A stretch of 64,000 bases of DNA from contig NZ_JAGPOX010000023.1 in assembly GCF_019038435.1 (NCBI RefSeq), positions 1 to 64,000 on the forward strand, read 5' to 3'. The DNA comes from Nocardia alni (GTDB taxonomy: Bacteria > Actinomycetota > Actinomycetes > Mycobacteriales > Mycobacteriaceae). The first letter of the stretch is position 1. Every line of letters starts with the position of its first letter. Positions 39,113 through 49,114 of the stretch are shown piece by piece. The position numbers were made by a program, and so were the translations under genes. The notes beneath the pieces are model-generated. The model had not been told where the DNA came from and made no database searches. It worked only from the letters and a program-made list of their open reading frames with translations.

Positions 39113-40600
39113 ATGGCACTACGTGTGATCAGCGCCGCGACCCTCACCCGGGACCTGGGCCGATGGCGTCAGGACACCGATGGCGACAAGCGCACCACCC
39201 GTCCCGCCTACCTCGCCCTCGCCGAGAGCATCCGGCTGCTGATCCACGACGGCCGCGCACCGCTGGGCGTCGCCCTGCCCAGCGAGCGGGACCTGGCCGG
39301 CACGCTCGGCGTCAGCCGCACGACGGTCACCTCCGCCTACACCCTGCTGCGCGAACACGGCTATCTGATCAGCCGGCAGGGCTCGCGCAGCACCGTCGCG
39401 CTCCCCTCCGACATCGCGCACGACGGCGCCAAGCCCGCGCGCAGCATTCTGGCGCTGATGTCGCCGAACCAGGTGCCGACGATCGACCTGACGTATGCCG
39501 CGATGTCCGCACCGCCGGAGATGACCGAGGCGTATTCCGCCGCGCTGCAGGGTCTTCCGCTCTATCTCGGCACGCACGGCATGGATCCGGTCGGCGTGCC
39601 GCCGCTGCGCGAGGCGATCGCCCGTCGCTATGCCGAACGCGGCCTGCCCACCGACCCGGACCAGATCCTGGTGACACTCGGCGCCCAGCACGGGCTGCGC
39701 CTGCTGCTGAACGTGCTCGCCGCTCCGGCCGCGCGCGTGCTGATCGACCACCCCACCTATCCCAATGCCATCGAGGCGATTCGCGATGTCGGCGCGCGCC
39801 CCGTACCGGTCCCGCTGCGTCCCGAATATCCCGAGGCGGGATGGGATCTGGACGGAATCCGCAGCGCCGCACGCCAGACCGCGGCGAGCGCGGCATATCT
39901 ACTGCCGGACTTCAACAATCCGACCGGACTGCTCATGGGCGCGCGGGACCGCGCCGAACTGGCCGCGATCGCCCGCGAGACGCGGATGACGGTCATCGTC
40001 GACGAATCCATGGTCGAGCAGCAACTCGACGGCGAGGCGCCGCCCCCGGCGGCGGCGTTCGCGCGCGGCGCGGAGATCGTGACGATCGGCTCGGCGTCCA
40101 AGGTGTTCTGGGGCGGCCTGCGGGTGGGCTGGATCCGCGCCAACCCCTCGCTGATCACCAAGCTGCTGGGCATCCGCTCGACCCTCGACCTGGGCACGCC
40201 GGTCATGGATCAGCTGGCCACCGCCTATCTGCTGGAACATGCCGGGGTCATCACCTCGCGCCGGTGTGAACAACTGCGTACCCGGCGCGCGGTCCTGCTC
40301 GAACTGCTCGCCGAGGAACTGCCCGACTGGCGCGCGGTGCCCAGCGCCGGCGGCATGTCGCTATGGGTCCAGTTGCCCGCGCCGGTCTCCTCCGCGCTGG
40401 CCGCCATCGCGCCCAACCACGGCGTATTGCTCGCCGCCGGACCGCGATTCGGCGTGCAGGGCGCCTTCGAACGGTACGTGCGCCTGCCGTTCAGCCGCGA
40501 CGAATCGGACCTGCGTCTGGCCGTCAAATCCATTGCCACCGCGTATTCCGCGCTCACCCCGCGCGCCGCCGAACCACTGGCCCCGGTGACCTACTACTGA
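39113..40600 (+). CDS. MocR-family regulator (GntR helix-turn-helix fused to aminotransferase-like domain)
   Basis: 495 residues. The winged helix-turn-helix is PAYLALAESIRLLI, then LPSERDLAGTLGVSRTTVT (about residues 28-90). The C-terminal fold-type I aminotransferase domain has DFNNPTG and the PLP lysine in TIGSASKVFWGGLRVGW. MocR proteins use PLP to control vitamin B6 or other genes. Here it stands alone, divergent from ogt, so the target is unclear. AATACT 7 bases before the ATG may serve a leaderless transcript. Confidence 0.9.
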   Translation: MALRVISAATLTRDLGRWRQDTDGDKRTTRPAYLALAESIRLLIHDGRAPLGVALPSERDLAGTLGVSRTTVTSAYTLLREHGYLISRQGSRSTVALPSDIAHDGAKPARSILALMSPNQVPTIDLTYAAMSAPPEMTEAYSAALQGLPLYLGTHGMDPVGVPPLREAIARRYAERGLPTDPDQILVTLGAQHGLRLLLNVLAAPAARVLIDHPTYPNAIEAIRDVGARPVPVPLRPEYPEAGWDLDGIRSAARQTAASAAYLLPDFNNPTGLLMGARDRAELAAIARETRMTVIVDESMVEQQLDGEAPPPAAAFARGAEIVTIGSASKVFWGGLRVGWIRANPSLITKLLGIRSTLDLGTPVMDQLATAYLLEHAGVITSRRCEQLRTRRAVLLELLAEELPDWRAVPSAGGMSLWVQLPAPVSSALAAIAPNHGVLLAAGPRFGVQGAFERYVRLPFSRDESDLRLAVKSIATAYSALTPRAAEPLAPVTYY

Positions 40601-40686
40601 CGGGTGATCGAATCCGGGTGCCACGCCACAGGTTAAGGTTCTTCAGATCCGAAAAGCAGGTCCGGGAAACAGCAGGAGACCACACG

Positions 40687-40842
40687 ATGACCCAGGAGCC
40701 GCAAAGGCACGGGCGCCACGCCGCACCGGAAGGCGCCGAGCGCCACCCCCTGATCGATCTGTCGCGGGACCCCAATCCGGGGATCGCCGACCACGCCGCA
40801 CCGGAACCGGAGACGGACGAGATCCCCGCGACCGAATCCTGA
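40687..40842 (+). CDS. Small hydrophilic protein of unknown function
   Basis: 51 residues, no hydrophobic segment; His-rich start (TQEPQRHGRHAAPEGAERHP) and acidic end (PEPETDEIPATES), probably disordered. AGGAG lies 8 bases before the ATG, which supports translation. No family recognised. Confidence 0.55.
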   Translation: MTQEPQRHGRHAAPEGAERHPLIDLSRDPNPGIADHAAPEPETDEIPATES

Positions 40843-40900
40843 GCTCGCCCACCCCGGCGGCTCGCGAGATCCGTCGGCGCACCATCCCCGTGGATATGCT

Positions 40901-40947
40901 CGAAAGCCGTGCCCCACTCGAATCATCGACGTGGGGCGCGGCTTTCG
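40901..40947. terminator. Bidirectional terminator downstream of purA
   Basis: Stem of 17 bp with one non-Watson-Crick pair, CGAAAGCCGTGCCCCAC against GTGGGGCGCGGCTTTCG, with a 13-base loop, between a rightward small gene and leftward purA. Confidence 0.8.
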
Positions 40948-40977
40948 GTCAATCCACAGGCATTGTGCCGGTGACCC

Positions 40978-42396
<1,419 letters not shown>

Positions 42397-42569
42397 CTAC
42401 CTGCCGTTTTCCGAGGCGGTGGCCGATGGGACAGTCTAATGCACGGTGCGGCGAGCGGGACTATCGTGGCTGCGGGAGGCGGACCGCGAGAGGTTCGCCC
42501 GGGCGCAGCGAGGGTCGTGATGGTGTCAGCACCGAGGAGCCAGAGGAGTTCAAGGAGGGTGTACCGCGG

Positions 42570-43229
42570 TTGAGTACTCATGTTCTCCGCTGCAACGGCG
42601 CCCCGGTTCCGATTGCGCTCGCTTCGCTCCCCACCACCCAGACCGCGGCCATCCCCGAGGCCTCCGCGATCGATGAGCTGCTGCCGGTGCTCGCCGCCGA
42701 CAGTCTGCCGCGGCTGATCGTGCTCGGCGAGGACGCGGGCCTGGCCGCGGTGCTCACCCACCTGCTGCGCACCGAGCGGCTGCACGTGGAGATCGGCTAC
42801 GTGCCGGTGGACCGCACGTACGGCTCGCGCGCCTATCAGACCGGCTCCGGTTCGGCGGCGGCCAAGCGGGCGCTGGAGGGAAGGCCCGAGCCGACCCCGC
42901 TGATCCGCGACGACACCGGACGGGTGCTGGTCGGACGGGCCACGATCACCGGTCCCGGCGGCGGCAAGCTGGAGGGTGAGGCGTACGCCGACGAGACCCC
43001 GTTGTTCTCGGGAAAGGTTGCGGCACTGCATATCTCACCGACACTCGAGATGCCCGGCGCACGTGCGACGGTGCTGCGCACCTTCCGCAGGCGGCAGTGG
43101 GTCGCCGGGCGCGCGATTCAGCTGGGCACGCCGGGCGCGTCGGTGACCCGCGACGGCATCGTCGACGAGCGCACGGTGCCGCGCGCGAGCTTCTATCGGC
43201 ACACCGACCCCTGGTTCCTGGTCCGATGA
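42570..43229 (+). CDS. Conserved hypothetical protein (Rv0358-like)
   Basis: 219 residues from a TTG that has AAGGAGG 11 bases upstream; no ATG or GTG fits the conserved N-terminus THVLRCNGAPVP. A central ADSLPRLIVLGEDAGLAAVL and YVPVDRTYGSRAYQTGSGSAA suggest a nucleotide- or sugar-binding-like fold, but no family function is known to me. The stop overlaps the metalloprotease start (ATGA), so the two products may act together. Confidence 0.8.
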   Translation: MSTHVLRCNGAPVPIALASLPTTQTAAIPEASAIDELLPVLAADSLPRLIVLGEDAGLAAVLTHLLRTERLHVEIGYVPVDRTYGSRAYQTGSGSAAAKRALEGRPEPTPLIRDDTGRVLVGRATITGPGGGKLEGEAYADETPLFSGKVAALHISPTLEMPGARATVLRTFRRRQWVAGRAIQLGTPGASVTRDGIVDERTVPRASFYRHTDPWFLVR

Positions 43230-44014
43230 ACTCCCCGTTCGATACCCGGCGCACCTCGGGGTCCGTGCGCCCGAGCCCGGTGTTCCTGCTGATCATCGTG
43301 CTCACCGCGGTCGGCGGCGCGGTGGCCTGGGATGCCGAGGTGAATTCGGTCCGGGCGAAGGCCGGCGTGTTCGTCTTGGTGGTGTTCGGCTGGATCGTCA
43401 CCCTGTGCCTGCACGAATTCGGCCACGCCTTCACCGCGTGGCGCGCCGGTGACCGCGAGGTGGAGCTGCGCGGATATCTGACGCTGAATCCGCTGAAGTA
43501 CGCGCATCCCATGCTGTCGATCGGCCTGCCGATGCTGTTCATCGCGCTGGGCGGATTCGCGCTGCCCGGCGGTGCGGTCTACGTGCGCTCGGGGCAGTTC
43601 TCCCACCGTATCCAGCGGCTGATCAGCGGCGCCGGTCCGGCGGTGAACGCGGTGTGCGCGGTGGTGCTGCTGGTGATCGTGCGATTCTTCGGTTCGGCGT
43701 CCGAACATCCCGCCTTCTGGTTCGGGCTGAGCTTCCTGGCGTTTCTCCAGGTCACCGCGACAATCCTGAATCTGCTGCCGATTCCGGGCACCGACGGGTA
43801 CGGAATTCTGGAACCGTCGCTGAGCTATCAGACCCGGCGGTCGATGGAACAGTTCAAGCCGTACGGACTTCTGCTGGTGCTCGCGATCCTCTGGATTCCG
43901 GCGCTGAGGAATGTGTTCTTCACCGCCGTCTACGACCTGTTCTCGCTGTCGGGCGTGCCCTCGAGCTGGGCCGAGTACGGCAGTTACCTCACCCGCTTCT
44001 GGAGTTCGCTCTAG
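43226..44014 (+). CDS. Site-2 protease family (M50) membrane metalloprotease, Rv0359-like
   Basis: 262 residues, about six membrane helices. The zinc motif HEFGH lies in helix 2 (LCLHEFGHAFTAW, near residue 64) and the third ligand in LLPIPGTDGYGI. Such proteins cut substrates inside or near the membrane. Natural substrate unknown. Coupled to the preceding gene by a 4-base overlap. Confidence 0.9.
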   Translation: MNSPFDTRRTSGSVRPSPVFLLIIVLTAVGGAVAWDAEVNSVRAKAGVFVLVVFGWIVTLCLHEFGHAFTAWRAGDREVELRGYLTLNPLKYAHPMLSIGLPMLFIALGGFALPGGAVYVRSGQFSHRIQRLISGAGPAVNAVCAVVLLVIVRFFGSASEHPAFWFGLSFLAFLQVTATILNLLPIPGTDGYGILEPSLSYQTRRSMEQFKPYGLLLVLAILWIPALRNVFFTAVYDLFSLSGVPSSWAEYGSYLTRFWSSL

Positions 44015-44031
44015 CGCAGGCGAAATAACAA

Positions 44032-44060
44032 GGCCGCCCGATCCAGTGGATCGGGCGGCC
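44032..44060 (+). terminator. Terminator after the M50 protease gene
   Basis: Perfect 13-bp stem GGCCGCCCGATCC / GGATCGGGCGGCC with a 3-base loop, 17 bases past the stop codon. No T-tract. Confidence 0.8.
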
Positions 44061-44427
44061 CGCTTCGCTCGGATGACGGGGCACCGCGCCCGTGACCGGC
44101 CACCGAACAGTGGTTCCGACGTCCTCCCCGGGTTGCTCGTGCTGATCCGAGCGATCCCCGCCGTCTCTCGGCCCCAGAGCGTCCGTCACCTTTGCGAAGC
44201 TTGAACCGCGCCACCCCTCGTGGACGCGGTCTGACCACTAAGTTATTGGCCACGCGAGCCCCGCACACGAGTAGTCCACTACGCGAAGTTCGATCATCTC
44301 CACGCGCAGGACGACCGCACGGTGCGCAGTCGCCGTTACCGGTACGCGACCGACTGCCCGGTCCGGACCGGTTGCGACAGATCGTCATCCATCCGGATCA
44401 CGGTGCTACTCGGGGAGTACGGACGGA
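44061..44427. other. Intergenic region without a recognised gene
   Basis: About 370 bases between a terminator and the 3' end of the FUSC gene. No open reading frame with a plausible start, no repeat and no clear promoter was found. Confidence 0.5.
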
Positions 44428-45579
44428 TCAGTCCGCGGGTTCGACGTAGGGATGTTCGACCGTCGGGGGCAGCAGCGCCAGCGCCGACAGTCGCTTCACC
44501 CCGCAGACCTGCATCAGGTCGACCAGGATCGAACGCAACTGCGCGAACACCACATGCGCCGACAGCCCCGCGTCGCTCACCAGGTCGATGGTCGCGCCCT
44601 TGGCCACCCGGCGCAGCACCCTCGTGGCCTCGGCGGCATCGGGCTGACCGCCCGGATCGGCGAGCAGGTACCGACGCACCACCTCGACGGCCTGACCGAG
44701 TTCCTCTACCTCCTCGACGATGCCGGGATCGAGGATCTCGTCGTCGCGCACCAGGCTCAGCGCGCGGCGCAGCAGTACGCGGGTGTTGCGCACGGCGTTG
44801 TCGAGCGGATCGACCGCCGACCGGATCAGATCCAGGCGTGGGCGGGCGTTCCAGTACAGCGGGGAGATCCGGCTGATCTCCCGGCCGCCCGCGACCGCGT
44901 TGCGCAGCGCGTCGATCTGCGGTTGCGTAGCACGGACGGATTCCAGTGCCTCGTGGATCTTTTCGGCATCCTGTTCGTGCAGGCCGTCCGCACAGGCGGT
45001 CAAGGTCCGGCCGATCACCGCGAGGATGTCCGCGGCCTGCTGCCGGGCCCGGCGCACCGGATGCAGCGGGAAGATCGCCACCACCGCGACGCCGACCAGT
45101 CCGCCGATGAGCGAATCGGTCACGCGCAGATAGGCTCCCGAGCTGTGCGGCGGATACAGCGTGGCCACCAGCACCGCCGAGGACGCGGCCTGCATCGGGA
45201 TGACCGCACCGCCGTCCAGGAAGATCGCCGCGCCCATCGCCACCGCGACCACGAGCGCGATCTGCCACGGCCCGGTGCCGACGTGAGAGATGAACAGATC
45301 GCCGATCCCGATGCCGACGCTGACCCCCGCGACCAGCTCGACCGAACGCCTGATCCGCGCGCCGAACGCCACCCCGATCGAAATCACCGCGGCCATCGGC
45401 GCGAAGTACGGCGCGCTGTGCCCGACGACGCGGTGCGCGATGAACCACGCGATGGCCGCGCCCACCGCGCACTGCAGGATGGGCAGCGCGGATTTGCGCA
45501 GCCGCTGCCAGCCACCGCGCAGACGTTGTGTGCTGCTCGCGCGGACGGCATCCACGGTCAGCGAACTCTCGAAAGCCAT
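44428..45579 (-). CDS. FUSC-family integral membrane protein (aromatic-acid exporter-like)
   Basis: 383 residues. The N-terminal half has about six short membrane helices (ILQCAVGAAIAWFIAHRVVG, YFAPMAAVISIGVAFGA, LVVAVAMGAAIFL and others); the C-terminal half is a soluble helical domain rich in Arg and Glu. Start placed at the ATG before AFESSL because a TATCCT hexamer lies 9 bases upstream; ATG at 45603 is the alternative. Family members export organic acids, but the substrate here is unknown. Confidence 0.82.
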   Translation of the reverse strand: MAFESSLTVDAVRASSTQRLRGGWQRLRKSALPILQCAVGAAIAWFIAHRVVGHSAPYFAPMAAVISIGVAFGARIRRSVELVAGVSVGIGIGDLFISHVGTGPWQIALVVAVAMGAAIFLDGGAVIPMQAASSAVLVATLYPPHSSGAYLRVTDSLIGGLVGVAVVAIFPLHPVRRARQQAADILAVIGRTLTACADGLHEQDAEKIHEALESVRATQPQIDALRNAVAGGREISRISPLYWNARPRLDLIRSAVDPLDNAVRNTRVLLRRALSLVRDDEILDPGIVEEVEELGQAVEVVRRYLLADPGGQPDAAEATRVLRRVAKGATIDLVSDAGLSAHVVFAQLRSILVDLMQVCGVKRLSALALLPPTVEHPYVEPAD

Positions 45580-45642
45580 GCTTCGCTGAGGATAAACCGG
45601 CATCGACAATTCCCGCGCGCGGGATGAGCCGCGCCGGGGCGA

Positions 45643-46089
45643 CTAGCCGAGGCCGAGTTCAGCCGCCGCGCGCGGGTCGCAGTCCTCGAGCAGATCCAGG
45701 CAGCGCGCGTATTCGTCGGTCTCGCCGATCGTGCGCGCGGCCCGGGCCAGGGCCCCGACGGCACGCAGGAAGCCGCGGTTGGGCTCGTGGCTCCACGGCA
45801 CCGGCCCGAAACCCTTCCAGCCGTTGCGACGCAACAGGTCCAGCCCGCGGTGATATCCGGTGCGGGCGAACGCGTAGGCGGCGATGACATCGGCGTTGAC
45901 CGCGCCCGGCGCGGCGGCCTCGGCGCGGGCCAGCGCGTCCTCGGCCAGCTGCGCCCAGGCGATCGAGGCCGTCGGATGGGCGGCGGCGACCTGCACCGGA
46001 TCCTGTTTGTCCAGCAACGCCTCCTCCGCATCGGAATTCTCGGGGAGTAGTACCGGCTGCGGTCCGAGCAGATCACCGAAGGACGTCAT
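45643..46089 (-). CDS. DUF3151 family protein (Rv0360c-like)
   Basis: 148 residues, close to the usual family length. MTSFGDLLGPQPVLLPE is the conserved start and ARTGYHRGLDLLRRNGWKG lies in a helical repeat-like body. Function unknown. GATACT lies 7 bases before the ATG, so the mRNA may be leaderless. Divergent from the next gene, as in M. tuberculosis. Confidence 0.88.
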   Translation of the reverse strand: MTSFGDLLGPQPVLLPENSDAEEALLDKQDPVQVAAAHPTASIAWAQLAEDALARAEAAAPGAVNADVIAAYAFARTGYHRGLDLLRRNGWKGFGPVPWSHEPNRGFLRAVGALARAARTIGETDEYARCLDLLEDCDPRAAAELGLG

Positions 46090-46232
46090 GCGCTTCAGTA
46101 TCCTATGCAGGGCTCGGCCGCCACTTTCGGCCCTGATGGTTGCGCCGCGATGCCCGCAATGCCCACCGATGCCGGAAATGCTCGTTACGCTTGCGGGCGA
46201 GTCCACACTGTCCGCCGAGTGAGGGGTGCCGC

Positions 46233-47648
46233 GTGTCCGAGCCGATCGACGAGAAGAAGCCGCAGCCGGGTTCCGCCGATGCCGAGCAGAGTTCTTCGTC
46301 CAGCGCGCCGACATCCGGTTCGGCGTCCGGCGCGTCGCCCACACAACGGACCGCTCGCGACCGGTTACCCGGTGAACAGGCCGGACGGGGTCAGGGGGCG
46401 TCGGGCCCCGATGCGGGCAAGACCGAAATGATTTCCCGGGACGCGATGCGCGACGCCGACAAGACGGAGCGGATCCCCCGGAACGCGGTCGCCGACGCGC
46501 TGAACGACGCCCGTGGGGCGACCGGCGAGAAGGACAGCGAGGCGGCCGACCGCACGGTCCGCCAGCCGGCCCCGGCGCCCAAGACGATGCCGTCGTCGCC
46601 GGCGCCGCCCCGAATCGTGCCGGGTTCGGGCGCCGCCTCCACCCCGCCCCGCCCCGGGGTCGCGCCGTCGCCGGAGCCGCCGCGCCCGGCCGCACCCGCG
46701 GACAAGACCGCATTCATCCCCAAGTCCGCGGCGCCCCCGGCGGGCGAGGAAACCGTTGCTATCCCGAAGGTCTCGGATTCGTCCAGTGCCGAGACCACGG
46801 CCCTGCCGATCCAGCGACCGGCGGACCAGCCGACCGAGAAGATTCGTTTCGGCGACAAGTCCGACACCGATCGGATCGTCCCGCCCGCAGGCGCCCGCCC
46901 GCCGATCGGCACACCGCCGATTACCCCGCGACCGGTCAGCGGACCGAAAAACCCCGTGCCGCAGGGCTCCTCGGGGCCGATGCAGAACGCGCCGACCGGC
47001 GACACATCCGCGCCTCAGCCTCCGGCACCGCCCCGCCCCGCCGGGGGATTCCCGATCGGCGGCGACGTGCCGATGGGCGGCGCGCCCTCGCCCGCCGATA
47101 CGCAGCCCACCGTCGCCGAGCACTCGGACGCGCGCACGAGCATTGCCACACCCCAGCGCATCCCGGGTGCCACCCCGCCGACCGCGGCCACCGACGCCGC
47201 GCCGAACAGACTCGGTAAGCGCGTGCTGCTCATCGCCGGTGCGGCGGTGGTCGCGCTCGTCGTGGTGATCGCCGTGATCGTGGCACTGGTCGGCCACAGC
47301 AGGAACACTTCGCCCCAGGCGAAGGTCAGCGCCGCGATCACCGCGTACACCAACGCCCTCGCCACCGGGAATCTGCCGGATCTGCAGGCCGCGACCTGCG
47401 GCGCCCAGCACAGCTTCTACCAGAGCATCGCGCCCGATCAGTACGCCAGCGTGCACAAGCTGGCGGTCGATCAGCGCAAGATTCCCAAGGTGGACGCCGT
47501 CGACTCGGTGCAGATCACCGGCGACAAGGCGGTCGCGCAGGCCAGCGTGTACACCGACGCCGATCCGACCCGCACCGCGAACACCTTCGACCTGCAGCAG
47601 AACGCGGGCGGCTGGAAGGTGTGCGACTCTCCGACCGCCGGGCGGTAA
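46233..47648 (+). CDS. Membrane-anchored protein with long disordered cytoplasmic region (Rv0361-like)
   Basis: 471 residues. The first ~330 are Pro/Ala/Ser-rich and contain several related Thr motifs (GKTEMISRDA, DKTERIPRNA, DKTAFIPKSA, EETVAIPKVS). One membrane helix follows (VLLIAGAAVVALVVVIAVIV), then a ~120-residue extracytoplasmic domain with a single Cys pair candidate (ATCGAQ and WKVCDS). GAGGGG precedes the GTG by 6 bases. The Thr motifs could be kinase targets. Function unknown. Confidence 0.8.
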   Translation: MSEPIDEKKPQPGSADAEQSSSSSAPTSGSASGASPTQRTARDRLPGEQAGRGQGASGPDAGKTEMISRDAMRDADKTERIPRNAVADALNDARGATGEKDSEAADRTVRQPAPAPKTMPSSPAPPRIVPGSGAASTPPRPGVAPSPEPPRPAAPADKTAFIPKSAAPPAGEETVAIPKVSDSSSAETTALPIQRPADQPTEKIRFGDKSDTDRIVPPAGARPPIGTPPITPRPVSGPKNPVPQGSSGPMQNAPTGDTSAPQPPAPPRPAGGFPIGGDVPMGGAPSPADTQPTVAEHSDARTSIATPQRIPGATPPTAATDAAPNRLGKRVLLIAGAAVVALVVVIAVIVALVGHSRNTSPQAKVSAAITAYTNALATGNLPDLQAATCGAQHSFYQSIAPDQYASVHKLAVDQRKIPKVDAVDSVQITGDKAVAQASVYTDADPTRTANTFDLQQNAGGWKVCDSPTAGR

Positions 47649-47877
47649 GTCCGCATTGTCGGATTCATCTGATGCGTGATGAACATTACTTGTGACGCTT
47701 TCGCACCCTGTGGCGATAGCCGAGTACAGACAATTGGTCATCCGTCCGACCGGCCGGTAGGCTGACTCGGATTCTCCGGCCGCGTTCGCGGGCCGGGCCG
47801 GTGCCTGTATGTCGGCGTATCGGTGTTTACGCGGTGATACTGATTTGCAGTAAGAGTTGAGCAGGGAGCGCAAGGAT

Positions 47878-48921
47878 ATGCCGGAGCTGGCACCCGAAGC
47901 AGCGGCATCGACGGAACTGGCCGGCCGTCACTATCAGGTTCGGGATCACTACGACGTCGGCCGGGAGAAGGTCCGCGAATTCGCCCGCGCCATCCAGAAC
48001 AACCATCCGGCCCATATGCACGAGGGTGACGCGGCCAAACTCGGCCTGGACGCCGTCCTCGCACCGCCCACCTTCGCCGCGGTCATCGGGATGACCACCA
48101 CCCACGGTCTGCTGGACACGGTGCTCACCGACTACGACCTGTCCCAGATCCTGCAGATCGATCAGCTCTTCGAGATCCACCGGCCGATCGTCGCCGGTGA
48201 GCGGGTGCGCAGCGAGGCGAAGATCGAATCGATCCGCCAGGTACGCGGCAACGACTTCATCACCGTTCGGGCCACGCTCATCAACGAGTCCGGCGCCGTC
48301 GCGGTGAACGGGGTCATCACCACCGTGGCCCGGCTCGGCGAGGACATCAATCCGGATATCGTGCAGCTCGTCGAGGGTCTGGTGATGCAGCGGCGGGAAA
48401 CCGATCCCACCGAGCCCGCCGTGCTCGTCCAGATCCCGGCCGAGCAGTCCACCCCGGTACCGACGTTGGCCGCCTCGCGCGAAGACCTTGTCGTGCACAC
48501 GATCCCGATCTTCGAGGAGCTGTCGGTCGGCGATCAACTGCCGGTCGGCAAGATGCAGCTGACCCGGGGCGACCTGGTGAACTACGCCGGTGTGTCGGGC
48601 GATCCCAACCCGATCCACTTCAGCGATCGGGCCGCCGAACTCGCCGGACTGCCCACCGTCGTGGCACACGGCCTGCTGACCATGGGCCTGGGTGCGGACT
48701 ACCTGAGTTCCTGGCTGGGCGATCCCAACGGAATCGCTTCCTACAGTGTGCGTTTCGCGGGATTCGTGCCGGTCGAGGCCACCTCCGCGGCCCAGATCGA
48801 ATTCACCGGAAAGATCAAGTCCCTGGATCCCGAGCGGCGCACCGCCACGATCCTGCTGTCGGGCGTCTCCGGCGGGAAGAAGCTGTTCGGGCGCGCCCTC
48901 GCCGAGGTTCAGCTGAGCTGA
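47878..48921 (+). CDS. Fused (3R)-hydroxyacyl-ACP dehydratase HadA/HadB
   Basis: 347 residues. The first ~150 match HadA (HYDVGREKVREFARAIQNN, IVAGERVRSEAKI); the last ~140 match HadB with the hydratase-2 motif YAGVSGDPNPIHFSDRAAEL and GLPTVVAHGLLTMGLGADY, carrying the catalytic Asp and His. In mycobacteria the two are separate genes and form the FAS-II dehydratase for mycolic acids. AAGG just before the ATG serves as ribosome site. Confidence 0.92.
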   Translation: MPELAPEAAASTELAGRHYQVRDHYDVGREKVREFARAIQNNHPAHMHEGDAAKLGLDAVLAPPTFAAVIGMTTTHGLLDTVLTDYDLSQILQIDQLFEIHRPIVAGERVRSEAKIESIRQVRGNDFITVRATLINESGAVAVNGVITTVARLGEDINPDIVQLVEGLVMQRRETDPTEPAVLVQIPAEQSTPVPTLAASREDLVVHTIPIFEELSVGDQLPVGKMQLTRGDLVNYAGVSGDPNPIHFSDRAAELAGLPTVVAHGLLTMGLGADYLSSWLGDPNGIASYSVRFAGFVPVEATSAAQIEFTGKIKSLDPERRTATILLSGVSGGKKLFGRALAEVQLS

Positions 48922-49051
48922 GCTGTGTTTATGGCCTCCGCTTCGCTCCGGCGGGCCGCGGCCCCCGAAGGCTCGATTCTTCCCTCCTCCGCTTCGCTCC
49001 CCCGCTCCGTCAGTCCAGAATCAAGCCGGGCCGCGGCCACGAAGTGCACCA

Positions 49052-49109
49052 TCCAAGTGGGTCTACTCGAGGCGCTCGGGTCCAAGTGGGTCTACTCGAG
49101 GCGCTCGGG
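49052..49109. repeat. Exact 29-bp tandem duplication
   Basis: The unit TCCAAGTGGGTCTACTCGAG + GCGCTCGGG occurs twice without a gap, just past the 3' end of the DUF4185 gene. The remainder of the gap from 48922 holds CTCCGCTTCGCTCC-type short repeats and no gene. Confidence 0.85.
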
Positions 49110-49114
49110 CCAGT

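Noticed and set aside
48922..49051. Insertion-sequence remnant
   Set aside because: The short CTCCGCTTCGCTCC repeats have no transposase remains or terminal inverted repeats; they look like generic high-GC intergenic repeats.
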